From NCBI GenBank assembly GCA_949290055.1, contig CASEQJ010000002.1, forward strand, positions 1-38,009: 38,009 nucleotides of DNA, read 5' to 3'. The translations under genes and the position numbers were made by a program. The notes beneath the pieces were generated by a model. The model did no database searches. It worked only from the letters and a program-made list of their open reading frames with translations, and had not been told where the DNA came from. The DNA is from an uncultured Olsenella sp. Its GTDB lineage: Bacteria; Actinomycetota; Coriobacteriia; Coriobacteriales; Atopobiaceae. Of the stretch, positions 1 through 8,118 are shown one piece after another (the first letter of the stretch is position 1; each line of letters opens with the position of its first letter).

Positions 1-1
1 C

Positions 2-595
2 CGCTCGCTCGCGCTGCTGGAGCGCGTGGGGCTTGGCGGAGAAGAACGGCGGCGCATCCGCACCTTCTCCGGCGGCATGCGCCAGCGCCTGGGCATCGCA
101 CAGGCCGTCCTCAACGACCCCGAGGTCCTCGTGCTCGACGAGCCCACGGCCGGGCTCGACCCCAAGGAGCGCGTGCGCTTCCGCAACCTCATCGCCGGCT
201 TTGCGCGCGACAAGATCGTCCTTCTCTCCACGCACATCGTGTCCGACGTGGAGCACATCGCCGACGAGATCCTCGTGATGCGGGCGGGCTCCGTCGTCCT
301 TTCGGGCGCGCCCTCCAAGCTCGTTGCCGAGGCGAGGGGAAGGGTGTGGGAGGCCGTCGTTTCCGCCGGCAAGGCCGAGGAGCTCGAGGCCAGGCTCTGC
401 GCGAGCAACGTGCACTACCTCGACGCCGACCGTGCTCTCGTGCGCTACGTCGCAGACGAGTCGCAGGTCGCGGGCTCCTCGCCGGCTGACCCCACCCTCG
501 AGGACCTCTACCTGTATGTGTTCCGCGACGCCGCGCCCGCCGCCCGCCCGCGCGAGCGTCGCGGCGCCCACCTGAAGGAGGAGCGCCATGCCTAG
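2..595 (+). CDS. ABC transporter ATP-binding protein (3' part)
   Basis: The gene enters from the left edge and only its C-terminal ~197 residues are visible. The first codons read LLERVGL and continue without break into the ABC signature (FSGGMRQRLGIAQA), Walker B with catalytic Glu (VLVLDEPTAGLDP), and the H-loop (LLSTHIVSDVEHIAD). Walker A lies outside the window. The pattern is that of ABC-2 type exporter ATPases, which power small-molecule, peptide or antibiotic export from the cytoplasmic face. The C-terminal ~80 residues after the H-loop form the accessory domain usual in this subfamily. The stop codon overlaps the start of the membrane partner by 8 bp, so the two are translationally coupled. 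The substrate cannot be told from sequence. Confidence 0.93.
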   Translation, partial: RSLALLERVGLGGEERRRIRTFSGGMRQRLGIAQAVLNDPEVLVLDEPTAGLDPKERVRFRNLIAGFARDKIVLLSTHIVSDVEHIADEILVMRAGSVVLSGAPSKLVAEARGRVWEAVVSAGKAEELEARLCASNVHYLDADRALVRYVADESQVAGSSPADPTLEDLYLYVFRDAAPAARPRERRGAHLKEERHA

Positions 596-1843
596 ACTCA
601 TGCTGTTCGAGCTCAAGAAGATGCTCACGCGCCGCGTGGCGCTCGTGGCCAACGTCGGCGTCATCGCGTTTCTCGTGGGGATAATGACGCTCAACGTGGT
701 GCAGGCGAGGACCACGGACGCCTCGGGCGCGATCCTCTCGGGCACGGAGGCCATCGCACAGACCCGCCTGGAGGCCGGCGCGCACGCCGGCGCCATCACC
801 CCAGAGCGCGCCGCCGCCGACATAGCCGCCTACCAGGAGCGGCTCTTCTCGCGGATCGACCGCGACGAGGTGACCCAGATGACGGGCTCGGCCGTCTACG
901 ACCTCATGTTCCAGAGCTTCTCCGACGAGGAGGTCTACGAGCTCTACAACCCGTACTGGAGCTGGCTGGGCGCGTCTCGGGCGAGGAGCCAGCCCAGACG
1001 GCGGCGCGCGTGACGCCCGAGATGGCGGCGGACTGGTACGGTGCCGTCGCCGGGCTGACCCAGGACGCCCTCGACGACGGGCAAGCGGGCATGTGGGAGT
1101 ACACCCACGCCGAGCGCGCCTACTGGACGGACAAGCAGACCGGCGTCGCCGAGCCGATCGAGTACGGCTACGTGGGCGGATGGGAGAACATCATCAGCTG
1201 CGCGGCGTTTCTCGTCTTTGCGATCCTGGCGGTGTGCGTGACGCTTGCGTCCACGTTCTCCTTTGAGTACCAGTCCGGCGCCGACGCGGTGGTGCTTGCC
1301 ACGAGGCGGGGGCGCTCCGCGCTCGTTGGCGCCAAGGTTGCGGCGGCGCTTGTGTACGCCACCGGCTACTTCGCACTCTGCGCGGCGGTCGTCGTGGGGT
1401 TCTCGCTCGTGTTCTACGGAGCGGACGGATTCTGGCTCTCCATGCAGAGCATGGCGCTCTCTTCTCCCTATCCGCTCACGGCGGGGCAGGCGGCGCTCGT
1501 CTTGGTGGGCCTCATGTACGCCGCGTGCATGGGCTTTGCGTGCCTCACGCTCGCCCTGTCCTCGCGCACGAGCTCGACCCTCTCGGTCTTCCTGACGGAC
1601 GTGGTGCTCGTCCTGCTCACGGGGCTCGTGCCCTCGGGCGGCATTGGGGTCCTCGAGCGCGCGCTGGCGCTCTTCCCGCTCAACTTCGCCAACTTCAGCG
1701 TGCCCTTCTCGGCGCTCGAGTCCTACCCGCTCGGCCCAGTGGTGCTCGACCTCGTCGGCATGGTCCTTCTCGTCTACGCGGCGCTCGCGCTCGTGTCGAC
1801 CCCCGTGGCGGTGGTCTCGTTCAGGAGGCACCAGGTGGCGTAG
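588..1843 (+). pseudogene. ABC-2 type permease, apparent frameshift near 968
   Basis: This is the membrane partner of the preceding ATPase. The first part (588 to about 968) has a short cytoplasmic N-terminus (FELKKMLTRR), one membrane helix and a long extracytoplasmic loop. The second part (about 971 to 1843) continues that loop (RVSGEEPAQTAARVTPEMA) and then shows about five or six hydrophobic helices and a basic tail (FRRHQVA). The two parts are in different frames. Joining them by adding one base in the GGG run at 968-970 gives WSWLG then RVSGEEP without loss, so a 1-bp deletion (real or a sequencing error) is the simplest reading. As written, frame 588 ends at 1013 with a non-homologous basic tail. 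If the lesion is real, the exporter is dead. Confidence 0.8.
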
Positions 1844-1866
1844 CAGTTTTGCTTCCGTAGTCTGCA

Positions 1867-1902
1867 ATGAGCGGAAGTGAATTCAAATTCACTTCCGCTC
1901 AT
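1867..1902 (+). terminator. Perfect 17-bp inverted repeat after the permease
   Basis: Arms ATGAGCGGAAGTGAATT and its exact complement are separated by 2 bases. It sits 24 bp after the permease stop and is followed by TTTCGCG. It probably ends the ABC operon, but the T tract is short, so a REP-like role is possible. Confidence 0.45.
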
Positions 1903-1963
1903 TTCGCGCGGCGAGGTGGAGGCGCGTGCCGTCACATGCACGTGCGCTGCGATTGCGCCAGCG

Positions 1964-1972
1964 TGGTATTAT
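1964..1972 (+). promoter_or_regulatory. Extended -10 promoter of the toxin-antitoxin pair
   Basis: TGG-TATTAT lies about 40 bp upstream of the antitoxin start. The same TGG-TATNNT form recurs ahead of other genes here (13238, 20288, 22289). No convincing -35 box is visible, which is usual for extended -10 promoters. GTGG/CCAC flank it as a short dyad that could be an autoregulatory site. Confidence 0.4.
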
Positions 1973-2011
1973 TAGGCCACAGTCGTACGCGCATGAGGAG
2001 AGGTGTCTGAC

Positions 2012-2281
2012 ATGGCAATCTGCGTTCCCGTTCGCGACATGAAGGACACGGCGGCGTTCGCCAAGCTCGTAAGGGAGTCCTCCGAGCCCGTCACCGTCAC
2101 CAAGAACGGCTACAGCGAGTTCGTGGTCATGCGCGCCGAGGACTACGACCTCATGCGGGAGGAGGTTGCCAAGGCGCGCCTCCTGCGCGTGCTCGCAGAC
2201 GCGGACAGGTCGTACGAAGAGGGCGATTACGCCGACGGCCCTGCGTTCGTCTCGAGCGTGAGGGAGAAGTATGGCCTGTGA
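2012..2281 (+). CDS. Phd/YefM-family antitoxin
   Basis: An 89-residue protein with the typical Phd/YefM N-terminal fold (VPVRDMKDTAAFAKLV, then EPVTVTKNGYSEFVVM), where antitoxins dimerise and bind their own promoter. The acidic, tyrosine-containing C-terminus (RSYEEGDYADGPAF) is the likely toxin-wrapping segment. I chose ATG 2012 over GTG 2003 because GAGGAGAG (1995-2002) would touch the GTG but is well spaced from the ATG. The gene overlaps the downstream toxin by 11 bp, the classic coupling of such pairs. Known family role: neutralises the toxin and represses the operon. Confidence 0.9.
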   Translation: MAICVPVRDMKDTAAFAKLVRESSEPVTVTKNGYSEFVVMRAEDYDLMREEVAKARLLRVLADADRSYEEGDYADGPAFVSSVREKYGL

Positions 2282-2576
2282 CTACGTCCTCCTTCCTCGT
2301 GCCCAGGTGGACTTCGAGGAGGTCGTGCGCTATCTGTCGGTCGAGCTCGACAGCAAGAAGGCAGCCCTGCGCTTTGTCGAGGAGTTCGAGTCCAAGGTCC
2401 TTCTCGCCTGCGAGTATCCGGAGATGCACCCGCTCAGCCAGATGCCGGAGGTTGCCGCCCGCGGCTATCGCGTGATGCCCGTCATGCGCTACGTCGTCCT
2501 GCACGCATGCCGCGGCGACAAGATCGTGATCGCCCACATCTTCCATTCGCTGCAGGACTACGCGCGCTACGTCTGA
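2271..2576 (+). CDS. ParE/RelE-superfamily toxin
   Basis: A 101-residue protein of the ParE/RelE fold: N-terminal helical hairpin (QVDFEEVVRYLSVEL and the following helix), then strands including GYRVMPVMRYVVLHACRGDKIVIAHIFHSLQDYARYV. That C-terminal pattern (R-V-x-x-V-x-x-Y, then IVIAHIFHSLQDY) is closer to ParE-like toxins, which poison DNA gyrase, than to ribosome-dependent RelE nucleases; the target is inferred, not shown. It starts inside the antitoxin gene and ends before a two-component operon. It appears intact. Confidence 0.88.
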   Translation: MACDYVLLPRAQVDFEEVVRYLSVELDSKKAALRFVEEFESKVLLACEYPEMHPLSQMPEVAARGYRVMPVMRYVVLHACRGDKIVIAHIFHSLQDYARYV

Positions 2577-2655
2577 CCGCCCGTCCTTAAGCAAACGTTA
2601 GGAACTGGCGCGTTCTTCTCGCGTATCCTTGTGGCCGGCATGAGGGGAGGGACGC

Positions 2656-3369
2656 ATGGGCGCACGCGTGCTGGTGGTGGACGACGAGCCGGAGATCTGC
2701 GAGCTCGTGCGCGTCTACCTCGAGGCGGAGGGCTTCGAGGTTGAGACGCTCGGGGACGGCTCGGCGGCGGTCGCCCGCGTGACGGATGCCAACGCGCCGA
2801 CGCTCGACCTTGCGATCCTCGACGTCATGCTGCCCGGCGCGAGCGGCCTCGAGGTCTGCCGCGCCATCCGCGAGCACTACAGCTACCCGGTGATCATGCT
2901 CACGGCACGCGGCGAGCAGGCGGACAAGATTGCCGGCCTCACCTTGGGCGCGGACGACTACGTGGTGAAGCCGTTCCTGCCGCTCGAGCTCGTGGCGCGC
3001 GTGAAGGCGCAGCTCAGGCGCTACACCACCTACAACGCGGCAGGCGGGGCGCACGGCGAGAAGGACGGCGTCATCGCGTGCCGTGGCCTCGTGCTCGACG
3101 TGCCGGCCCACGAGGCAACCCTGAACGAGCGCCCGCTCTCGCTCACGCCGACGGAGTTCTCCCTGTTGCGGATCCTGCTCGAGGCTAACGGCGCGGTCGT
3201 CTCCGCGCGAGAGCTCTACCAGCGCATATTTGGCGACGAGTACTACGAGCGCGGCTCGGGTTCCATAACAGTGCACGTGCGGCACCTGCGTGAGAAGATG
3301 GGCGACTCCTTCGAGGACCCGCGCTACATCAGGACCGTCTGGGGATTGGGGTACAAGATTGAGCGCTAG
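2656..3369 (+). CDS. OmpR/VanR-like response regulator
   Basis: A 237-residue protein. Receiver domain residues 1-120: acidic pair in VVDDEP, phosphoacceptor Asp56 (LAILDVMLPG), switch Thr83 (MLTARG), Lys105 (VVKPF). The C-terminal winged helix (about 135-237) carries the family hallmarks LTPTEFSLLRILL, the recognition-helix region SITVHVRHLREKMGD and the terminal IRTVWGLGYKIE. The start follows GAGGGGAGGG with good spacing. The kinase gene begins within its last codons. By analogy with VanRS-type pairs it may respond to cell-wall stress; the facing wall-type peptidase gene is consistent with that but proves nothing. Confidence 0.93.
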   Translation: MGARVLVVDDEPEICELVRVYLEAEGFEVETLGDGSAAVARVTDANAPTLDLAILDVMLPGASGLEVCRAIREHYSYPVIMLTARGEQADKIAGLTLGADDYVVKPFLPLELVARVKAQLRRYTTYNAAGGAHGEKDGVIACRGLVLDVPAHEATLNERPLSLTPTEFSLLRILLEANGAVVSARELYQRIFGDEYYERGSGSITVHVRHLREKMGDSFEDPRYIRTVWGLGYKIER

Positions 3370-4549
3370 CGAGAAGAACGGCGGGGTGCGACCGGTCGTA
3401 CTGACCGTCGCGGTGGTGGCGTGCGCGATCCTGGTCGCATCGGCGGCGTTCAGCACGGTCTTCGGCTTTGTGGACAAGGCCTGGAACGGCTCGTTCATGG
3501 ACTGGCTGGCCCCGCAGATCCTGAACGTCAACAACCTGAACGAATTCGGTCTCTGGCCGGAGATGGTGCTGGACGTCTCTGGCACCAAGTACTTCTTCAT
3601 GCAACTGGGCATCTGCGGCATCGTGCTTCTCGCCGTGGGCTGCGCGGTGGCGGCCGTCCTCTCCGCCCGTCGCGCGCGCCGCGAGGAGCGCGCCCGTGCC
3701 GCAGAGCGGCTGCGCGTCTTTCTCGCCCACGACCTGGAGGCCCATGAGGCGTTCCCGCCCGGTTGGGAGGAGCTCGCGCTCGTCGCCGCCGACGCCAAGC
3801 GCGCCGCCGCGGAGCGGGAGCGCCAGCTCGCCGACGAGTCCGCGCGCAGGAGCGACCTCGTGACCTACCTCGCGCATGACCTCAAGACGCCGCTCACCTC
3901 GGTGATCGGCTACCTCTCGCTCCTGGACGAGGTGCCGGACATGCCGGAGGCGCAGCGCGTCCGCTACACGGGCGTCGCGCTGGACAAGGCGTGCCGCCTC
4001 GAGCGCCTGGTGAACGAGTTCTTTGACATCACGCGCTACAGCCTCACGAACATAGAGCTGGAGCTCGCGCCCGTGGACCTCGCCGGGCTTCTCGTCCAGC
4101 TTGCCGACGAGTTCTATCCGGCGCTTGCTGCCCACGGCAACGTGGCGTGGGTGACGGTGGCGGGCACGGTGCGGACCGTCGAGCAGCCGGGCGAGCGGCT
4201 TGTGGTCACGGCCGACGCGGCCCGCCTCGCGCGCGTCTTTGGCAACCTGCTGCGCAACGCGATCGCCTACAGCGACGAGGGGACGCCCGTGGAGATCGGG
4301 GCGACGGCCGGGGAGGGGAGCGTCGTCGTCACCGTGTCCGACACGGGTGCGACCATCCCCTCGCACAAGCTCCGCGCGATCTTCGACCGCTTCTTCCGGC
4401 TGGATGAGTCCCGTGGGAGCGCCACCGGCGGCGCCGGCCTCGGCCTTGCCATCGCTCGCGAGATCGTGGAGCTCCACGGTGGCACCATCTCCGCAGCCAG
4501 CGAGAACGGCCGCACCACCTTCACCGTCGAGCTGCCGCTCTCACGCTGA
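3359..4549 (+). CDS. VanS-like sensor histidine kinase
   Basis: Two membrane helices (about residues 12-36 and 83-101) flank a ~45-residue extracytoplasmic segment. A charged linker follows, then DHp with phosphoacceptor His173 (YLAHDLKTPLTSVIGYL), N box (GNLLRNAIAYS) and G boxes (VSDTGATIP, FDRFFRLD, GGAGLGLAIAREIVELHGG). The DTGATIP form of the first G box and the SR-S-TGGAGLGLAIA block resemble VanS-type kinases. The start is uncertain: TTG 3359 overlaps the regulator by 11 bp and has GGGG upstream; GTG 3386 would shorten it by 9 residues. The early codons contain GAGAAGAACGGC, one of the recurrent motifs discussed in the findings. The 3' end overlaps the opposing peptidase gene by 9 bp. 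Confidence 0.9.
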   Translation: MSASEKNGGVRPVVLTVAVVACAILVASAAFSTVFGFVDKAWNGSFMDWLAPQILNVNNLNEFGLWPEMVLDVSGTKYFFMQLGICGIVLLAVGCAVAAVLSARRARREERARAAERLRVFLAHDLEAHEAFPPGWEELALVAADAKRAAAERERQLADESARRSDLVTYLAHDLKTPLTSVIGYLSLLDEVPDMPEAQRVRYTGVALDKACRLERLVNEFFDITRYSLTNIELELAPVDLAGLLVQLADEFYPALAAHGNVAWVTVAGTVRTVEQPGERLVVTADAARLARVFGNLLRNAIAYSDEGTPVEIGATAGEGSVVVTVSDTGATIPSHKLRAIFDRFFRLDESRGSATGGAGLGLAIAREIVELHGGTISAASENGRTTFTVELPLSR

Positions 4550-5215
4550 GAAGGCCCACAGGTTCAGACACTGACCGAGCACCCGCTCGAGGTCCCAGGG
4601 GCGCGCGCTGCGCTCGGCGCTGTTGGGGTCGTGCACGACGACCTCGCCGTCCTCAGTCATGCCCGAGAGCACGATGAAGTGGCCCGTGGTGGTGAAGTCG
4701 CCCGGGCCAACGCTGCAGATGACGGGCTTGCCGGCGAGAAGTGCCTCGCGCACGGCGCCCGCACTGGCGGGCAGCTCCTGGGAGACGAGTCCCAGCTCTG
4801 CCGCGCCGTCGCTCATGAGGGCCCATGCCGTCATCCCGTTGCTGATGTAGCCGCCGCGCCCAGAGAAGTCCGCCATCGCTGCGGGGTCGAGGTCGTCGCG
4901 CCCGGTGAGCGCCACGTAGACCATAGAGAGGCACGTCGGGCCGCACCCGTTCTTCTCGACGGTGCCCCCGGCGTAGGGATGGCTCGCCCACTGCGGGTCG
5001 GTCTGGTAGAGGTAGGGGACCGCGCCGGCGCGCCAGTCCGCGCGCGGCGTGGAGTGGGCCGGCTGTTCCGATCTGCTCACGGTTGCCGCCGCGGCAAACC
5101 AGAGCCCCACGGCAAGCGCGACCGCCAGCACCCCGACGGCCCCGAGAACAAGCGGCACGCGCCGCGCTCTCCTGCGGTTGAGGTACCTGCGCGGCGCCAC
5201 ACGAATCGTGCCCAT
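4541..5215 (-). CDS. Membrane-anchored C39-like (papain-fold) peptidase
   Basis: A 224-residue protein. A basic N-terminus (RRYLNRRRARR) is followed by one membrane helix (about 21-45) with no clear cleavage site, placing the domain outside the cell. The catalytic domain shows oxyanion Gln in YQTDPQW, nucleophile Cys91 in NGCGPTCLSM, His179 in TTGHFIVLSG and Asp196 in VVHDPNS, the order seen in Peptidase_C39_2 domains. Known relatives include bacteriocin-leader peptidases and many uncharacterised surface hydrolases; there is no transporter fused here. It is convergent with the VanS-like kinase and overlaps its 3' end, so the two transcripts are partly antisense. Confidence 0.85.
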   Translation of the reverse strand: MGTIRVAPRRYLNRRRARRVPLVLGAVGVLAVALAVGLWFAAAATVSRSEQPAHSTPRADWRAGAVPYLYQTDPQWASHPYAGGTVEKNGCGPTCLSMVYVALTGRDDLDPAAMADFSGRGGYISNGMTAWALMSDGAAELGLVSQELPASAGAVREALLAGKPVICSVGPGDFTTTGHFIVLSGMTEDGEVVVHDPNSAERSARPWDLERVLGQCLNLWAFSA

Positions 5216-5359
5216 GGTTCCCCCTTCGACTTGGCTTGCCCAAGCCTAGGGGCGCCCGCCATAACGGCGCATGAACCGACTGCTAAGACTTCCCTAATGA
5301 TGCGAGGGGACAGTCCCTTCGTAACCTATAGTCTAGTCACTCACCGGCAAAGGAGGCGC

Positions 5360-5869
5360 ATGTCCCGCAACCGCACCCTCTACATTGACGCCGACGCGTG
5401 CCCGGTCACGCGCGAGGCGCTCGCCTGCGCGCGGCGCGCCCGCGTGCCCGTCGTGATCGTGGGCAACACCACGCAGAACCTCGAGCGGCACATCCGGCGC
5501 GACGACCCGCGCGACGCGGACCATGCCCGCGGCCGCGACGCCACGCACGGCGGCTTCTGGGTGGACGTGCTCGACGTGTCCGTCGGTGCGGACAGCGCGG
5601 ACTTTGCGATCGTGGAGCGCCTGCGGCCGGACGACGTGGTGGTCACGCAGGACATCGGCCTCGCGAGCATGGTGCTGGGGCGCGGTGCGGCGGCCATTGG
5701 CGTGCGCGGGCGCGTCTACACCAAGGCCACGATCGACATGGACCTCTTCATTCGCCACGAGGAGAAGAAGGTGCGCCGCGCCGGCGGCCGCACGCGCGGG
5801 CCGGCGGCCTTCACGGACGACGACCGCGAGCGCTTCACCCGCAACCTCACCGACCTTCTCGGCAGGTAA
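5360..5869 (+). CDS. YaiI/YqxD-family protein (DUF188)
   Basis: A 169-residue protein starting at ATG 5360 after an excellent AAAGGAGG. The N-terminal YIDADACPV block, the VVTQDIGLA segment and the late RGRVYT are hallmarks of the UPF0178/DUF188 family, a PIN-like fold with conserved acidic residues; the biochemical role is not established. A basic C-terminal region (EEKKVRRAGGRTRG) could bind nucleic acid. It appears to be a single-gene unit: the next genes are on the other strand. Confidence 0.88.
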   Translation: MSRNRTLYIDADACPVTREALACARRARVPVVIVGNTTQNLERHIRRDDPRDADHARGRDATHGGFWVDVLDVSVGADSADFAIVERLRPDDVVVTQDIGLASMVLGRGAAAIGVRGRVYTKATIDMDLFIRHEEKKVRRAGGRTRGPAAFTDDDRERFTRNLTDLLGR

Positions 5870-5893
5870 CGGCAGCCGTTATGCGAGGCCGCC

Positions 5894-6271
5894 TTACGAT
5901 AGCTCCAGCCCCCGGTCGTCGCAGTACGCTCGGCAGGAGCCGAGAAGAGCGTCGAAGTCCTCGGCGATGACCTGCCAGAGAATCTCGCGGTCAACCTCGC
6001 CATACGCGTGGGCGAGGCGGTTTCTCACGCCGGACGCCCCCTTGGTGTCGAAGCCGTACTGGCGGGCAACGTCGTCGCTTACTCGTCCTGCCTCCTCCGC
6101 TACGCGAAGGACGCGATTGATGATGCCCTCTGCGATGAGGTCGTCTTCCGTGGTCGCAGGATTCATGAAGCGCTCGCAAGAAAAGCCAAGCTCGCTCATC
6201 TGGTTCTGCGTCTGCGTCACGACGTCGAAGATCTCCTGGATGCGTCCGAGGTCACTTGGCTTCGCGGTCAT
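5894..6271 (-). CDS. HEPN-domain toxin (HepT-like)
   Basis: A 125-residue all-helical protein. The signature RNRLAHAY (Arg83, His88, Tyr90) matches the RX4HXY motif of HepT/HEPN ribonucleases exactly. In characterised pairs this motif is the RNase active site and its Tyr is the residue AMPylated by the partner antitoxin. It overlaps the upstream nucleotidyltransferase gene by 20 bp, so the order is antitoxin then toxin with coupled translation. Length and context fit a functional HEPN/MNT toxin-antitoxin pair, possibly a defence or stress module. Confidence 0.88.
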   Translation of the reverse strand: MTAKPSDLGRIQEIFDVVTQTQNQMSELGFSCERFMNPATTEDDLIAEGIINRVLRVAEEAGRVSDDVARQYGFDTKGASGVRNRLAHAYGEVDREILWQVIAEDFDALLGSCRAYCDDRGLELS

Positions 6272-6809
6272 AGATCAGCTCCTTGTCTCGTTCGATTGCC
6301 TCCCTGAGAGCGGCGTTTTTGATCAAGTGAGCGGTAATTACGTCGGTAGATCGCCCGGTCTTCTCCTCGACCTGCTTTGAGAAATGCTCAAGATCGCGGA
6401 GATTAAAGCGTGCCGAGGGGTCGAGCTCCAAGCGAATGTCGACGTCGCTCTCATCGCTGAAGGTTCCTCGTGCGAACGACCCAAACAGATAGGCACGTCG
6501 GATAGCGGGAAAGTCGTTGCAGGTGGAACAAACCGCTTCGATGACGCTCCGCTTGTCCGACGCTGTCTCGGCGCGTCTGCGAACGAGGCGAAGCGTCTCG
6601 GAGACCTTCTGCTCGATCCGCGCGAGGGCGTCTGCAGCGCTGTCACCCCCCTCTGCCTCGATGCCCTTGGACAGGAAGTGGAGAAACGCATCGGTTTTGC
6701 TGAGGCGATGCTCGACCGCATACCGCTCGACGGTGTTGATGAGAGAGGGCGGGAGCCGCAGCGAGATGGCGGTTCTCGGCTCTCGCGCTGATGACATTGC
6801 CGTTGACAT
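6252..6809 (-). CDS. Ribbon-helix-helix / MNT nucleotidyltransferase antitoxin
   Basis: A 185-residue, two-domain protein. Residues ~12-50 (TAISLRLPPSLINTVERYAV, then SKTDAFLHFL) look like a CopG/Arc-type ribbon-helix-helix DNA-binding domain. A helical linker (~55-90) leads to a minimal nucleotidyltransferase domain with the exact GSX10DXD motif (Gly110, Ser111, Asp122, Asp124). MNT antitoxins of HEPN pairs transfer AMP to the toxin. The added RHH domain suggests this antitoxin also represses its own promoter, a job usually absent in stand-alone MNT proteins. The start ATG 6809 follows GGAGGGGAA. The AT-rich stretch just upstream (about 6828-6855) is the likely promoter/operator. Confidence 0.85.
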   Translation of the reverse strand: MSTAMSSAREPRTAISLRLPPSLINTVERYAVEHRLSKTDAFLHFLSKGIEAEGGDSAADALARIEQKVSETLRLVRRRAETASDKRSVIEAVCSTCNDFPAIRRAYLFGSFARGTFSDESDVDIRLELDPSARFNLRDLEHFSKQVEEKTGRSTDVITAHLIKNAALREAIERDKELIYDREAK

Positions 6810-6867
6810 TTCCCCTCCATCCTAGTGATGTATTGCAATTGTATCACGATTTAGAGGGGACGGCAGC

Positions 6868-7914
6868 CTACGCCACGACAACGCTCTTCTCGGCGCGGGG
6901 GACGGCGCAGCCGATGACCGCGGCGGGGAGGCCCTCGTTGCGCAGGGCGCTGACCAGCCGCTCCGCGTCCTTCTCGCCCAGCGCAAGAAGCAGGCCGCCG
7001 GAGGTCTGCGGGTCAAAGAGCACGTCGGTGAGGTCGAGCGGCAGCGCGTCGGCCAGCGCCACGCGCGGGCCGAAGAAATCCCGGTTGCGGTAGGCGCCGG
7101 CGGGGATGAGGCCGAGCGCCGCCATCTCGCGGGCGCGCGCCATGACGGGCACGGCGGCGGCGTCTATCTCGAGCGTGACGCCCGAGGCCTCGGCCATCTC
7201 GCAGGCGTGTCCCATGAGCGAGAAACCCGTGACGTCGGTGGCTGCGTGCGGCCAGAAGCCCAGCTCGCGCGCCAGGCGGACGGGCGCCTCGTTGAGCGTG
7301 GTCATGGAGTCCGTGGCCACGCGCACGCCGGCGTCGTCGAGGAGCCCCCCTTTGTGCGCGGTGGTGAGGACGCCCGTGCCGAGTGCCTTGGTGAGCACGA
7401 GCGCGTCGCCAACCTGGGCGCCGCCGTTCTCCAGCCGCTCGTCCAGCTGCACAAAGCCCGTCACGGCGAGGCCGTACTTGGGCTCGTGGTCGTTGATCGA
7501 GTGGCCGCCCGCCACGACGCACCCGGCACGACGGCACGTCTCGGCGCCGCCGGCCAGGATCTGCCCCGCGACTTCGATGCCCAGGCAGTTGGGGAAGCAC
7601 AGGAGGTTGAGCGCGAGCGCGGGCCGCCCGCCCATGGCGTAGACGTCGGAGAGCGCGTTGGTGGCCGCAACCTGGCCAAACAGGAACGGGTCGTCCACCA
7701 TGGGCGGGAAGAAGTCCGTGGTGGCAATGAGCCCGCGCCCGTCGCCGAGGTCCCACACGCAGGCGTCGTCCGAGGCGTCAAAGCCCACCACGAGCTCCGG
7801 CGCGTCCAGCCGCGGCAGCCCCGCAAGCACGCCCGCGAGCTCGCCCGGTGCGATCTTGGCCGCGCACCCGGCGGCCTCCACGAGCTCCGTGAGCCTCACG
7901 CCCGTCATGTCCAT
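6868..7914 (-). CDS. selD: Selenide, water dikinase
   Basis: A 348-residue protein making selenophosphate from selenide and ATP, the Se donor for selenocysteine and selenouridine. The N-terminal catalytic pair is present as Cys17 and Lys20 (AAGCAAKIAPGEL); the nucleophile is Cys, not selenocysteine. Further family blocks are TTDFFPPMVDDPFLFGQ, NALSDVYAMGGRP, AGGHSINDHEPKYG, ATDVTGFSLMGH and FDPQTSGGLLLAL. The start ATG 7914 has GAGGAG about 8 bases upstream. No selA, selB, selC or selenoprotein gene is in the window, so the pathway partners must lie elsewhere. Confidence 0.95.
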   Translation of the reverse strand: MDMTGVRLTELVEAAGCAAKIAPGELAGVLAGLPRLDAPELVVGFDASDDACVWDLGDGRGLIATTDFFPPMVDDPFLFGQVAATNALSDVYAMGGRPALALNLLCFPNCLGIEVAGQILAGGAETCRRAGCVVAGGHSINDHEPKYGLAVTGFVQLDERLENGGAQVGDALVLTKALGTGVLTTAHKGGLLDDAGVRVATDSMTTLNEAPVRLARELGFWPHAATDVTGFSLMGHACEMAEASGVTLEIDAAAVPVMARAREMAALGLIPAGAYRNRDFFGPRVALADALPLDLTDVLFDPQTSGGLLLALGEKDAERLVSALRNEGLPAAVIGCAVPRAEKSVVVA

Positions 7915-7935
7915 GTCCGTGCTCCTCTTGTCGAT

Positions 7936-7967
7936 TAACGCGCATAGTTTGCAATGCGCGTTATTTT
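7936..7967 (+). promoter_or_regulatory. 10-bp dyad TAACGCGCAT ahead of selD
   Basis: TAACGCGCAT and its exact complement are separated by 8 bases, followed on the plus strand by TTTT. No plus-strand gene precedes it, so it is unlikely to be a terminator. It sits 22 bp upstream of the selD start and may be an operator or leader hairpin. A similar half-site (ATAACGCGCA) forms the terminator at 14997. Confidence 0.35.
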
Positions 7968-8057
7968 CAACTGCACTTATGTGAAATCAAAACAATCCGT
8001 GCGCATTACTTGCCGATAAGAACGTGCCGCAGAAACTCGCGGCCGCCTTCACAAGGG

Positions 8058-8089
8058 CGCCCCGGACGTGTTCGGGGGCGTCCGGGGCG
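8058..8089. terminator. GC-rich hairpin after the DUF1508 gene
   Basis: CGCCCCGGACG and its exact complement with a 10-base loop lie 30 bp past the stop of the minus-strand DUF1508 gene. There is no T tract on that strand, so intrinsic termination is only possible, not clear. Confidence 0.35.
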
Positions 8090-8118
8090 TGCCGAGTCGT
8101 TGTTTTTCTCGCCAGCCG

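Noticed and set aside
5308..5322. Third copy of the GGGGACAGTCCCC palindrome
   Set aside because: Only GAGGGGACAGTCCCTT is present; the TGTAAATT arms are missing, so it is not counted as a full copy.
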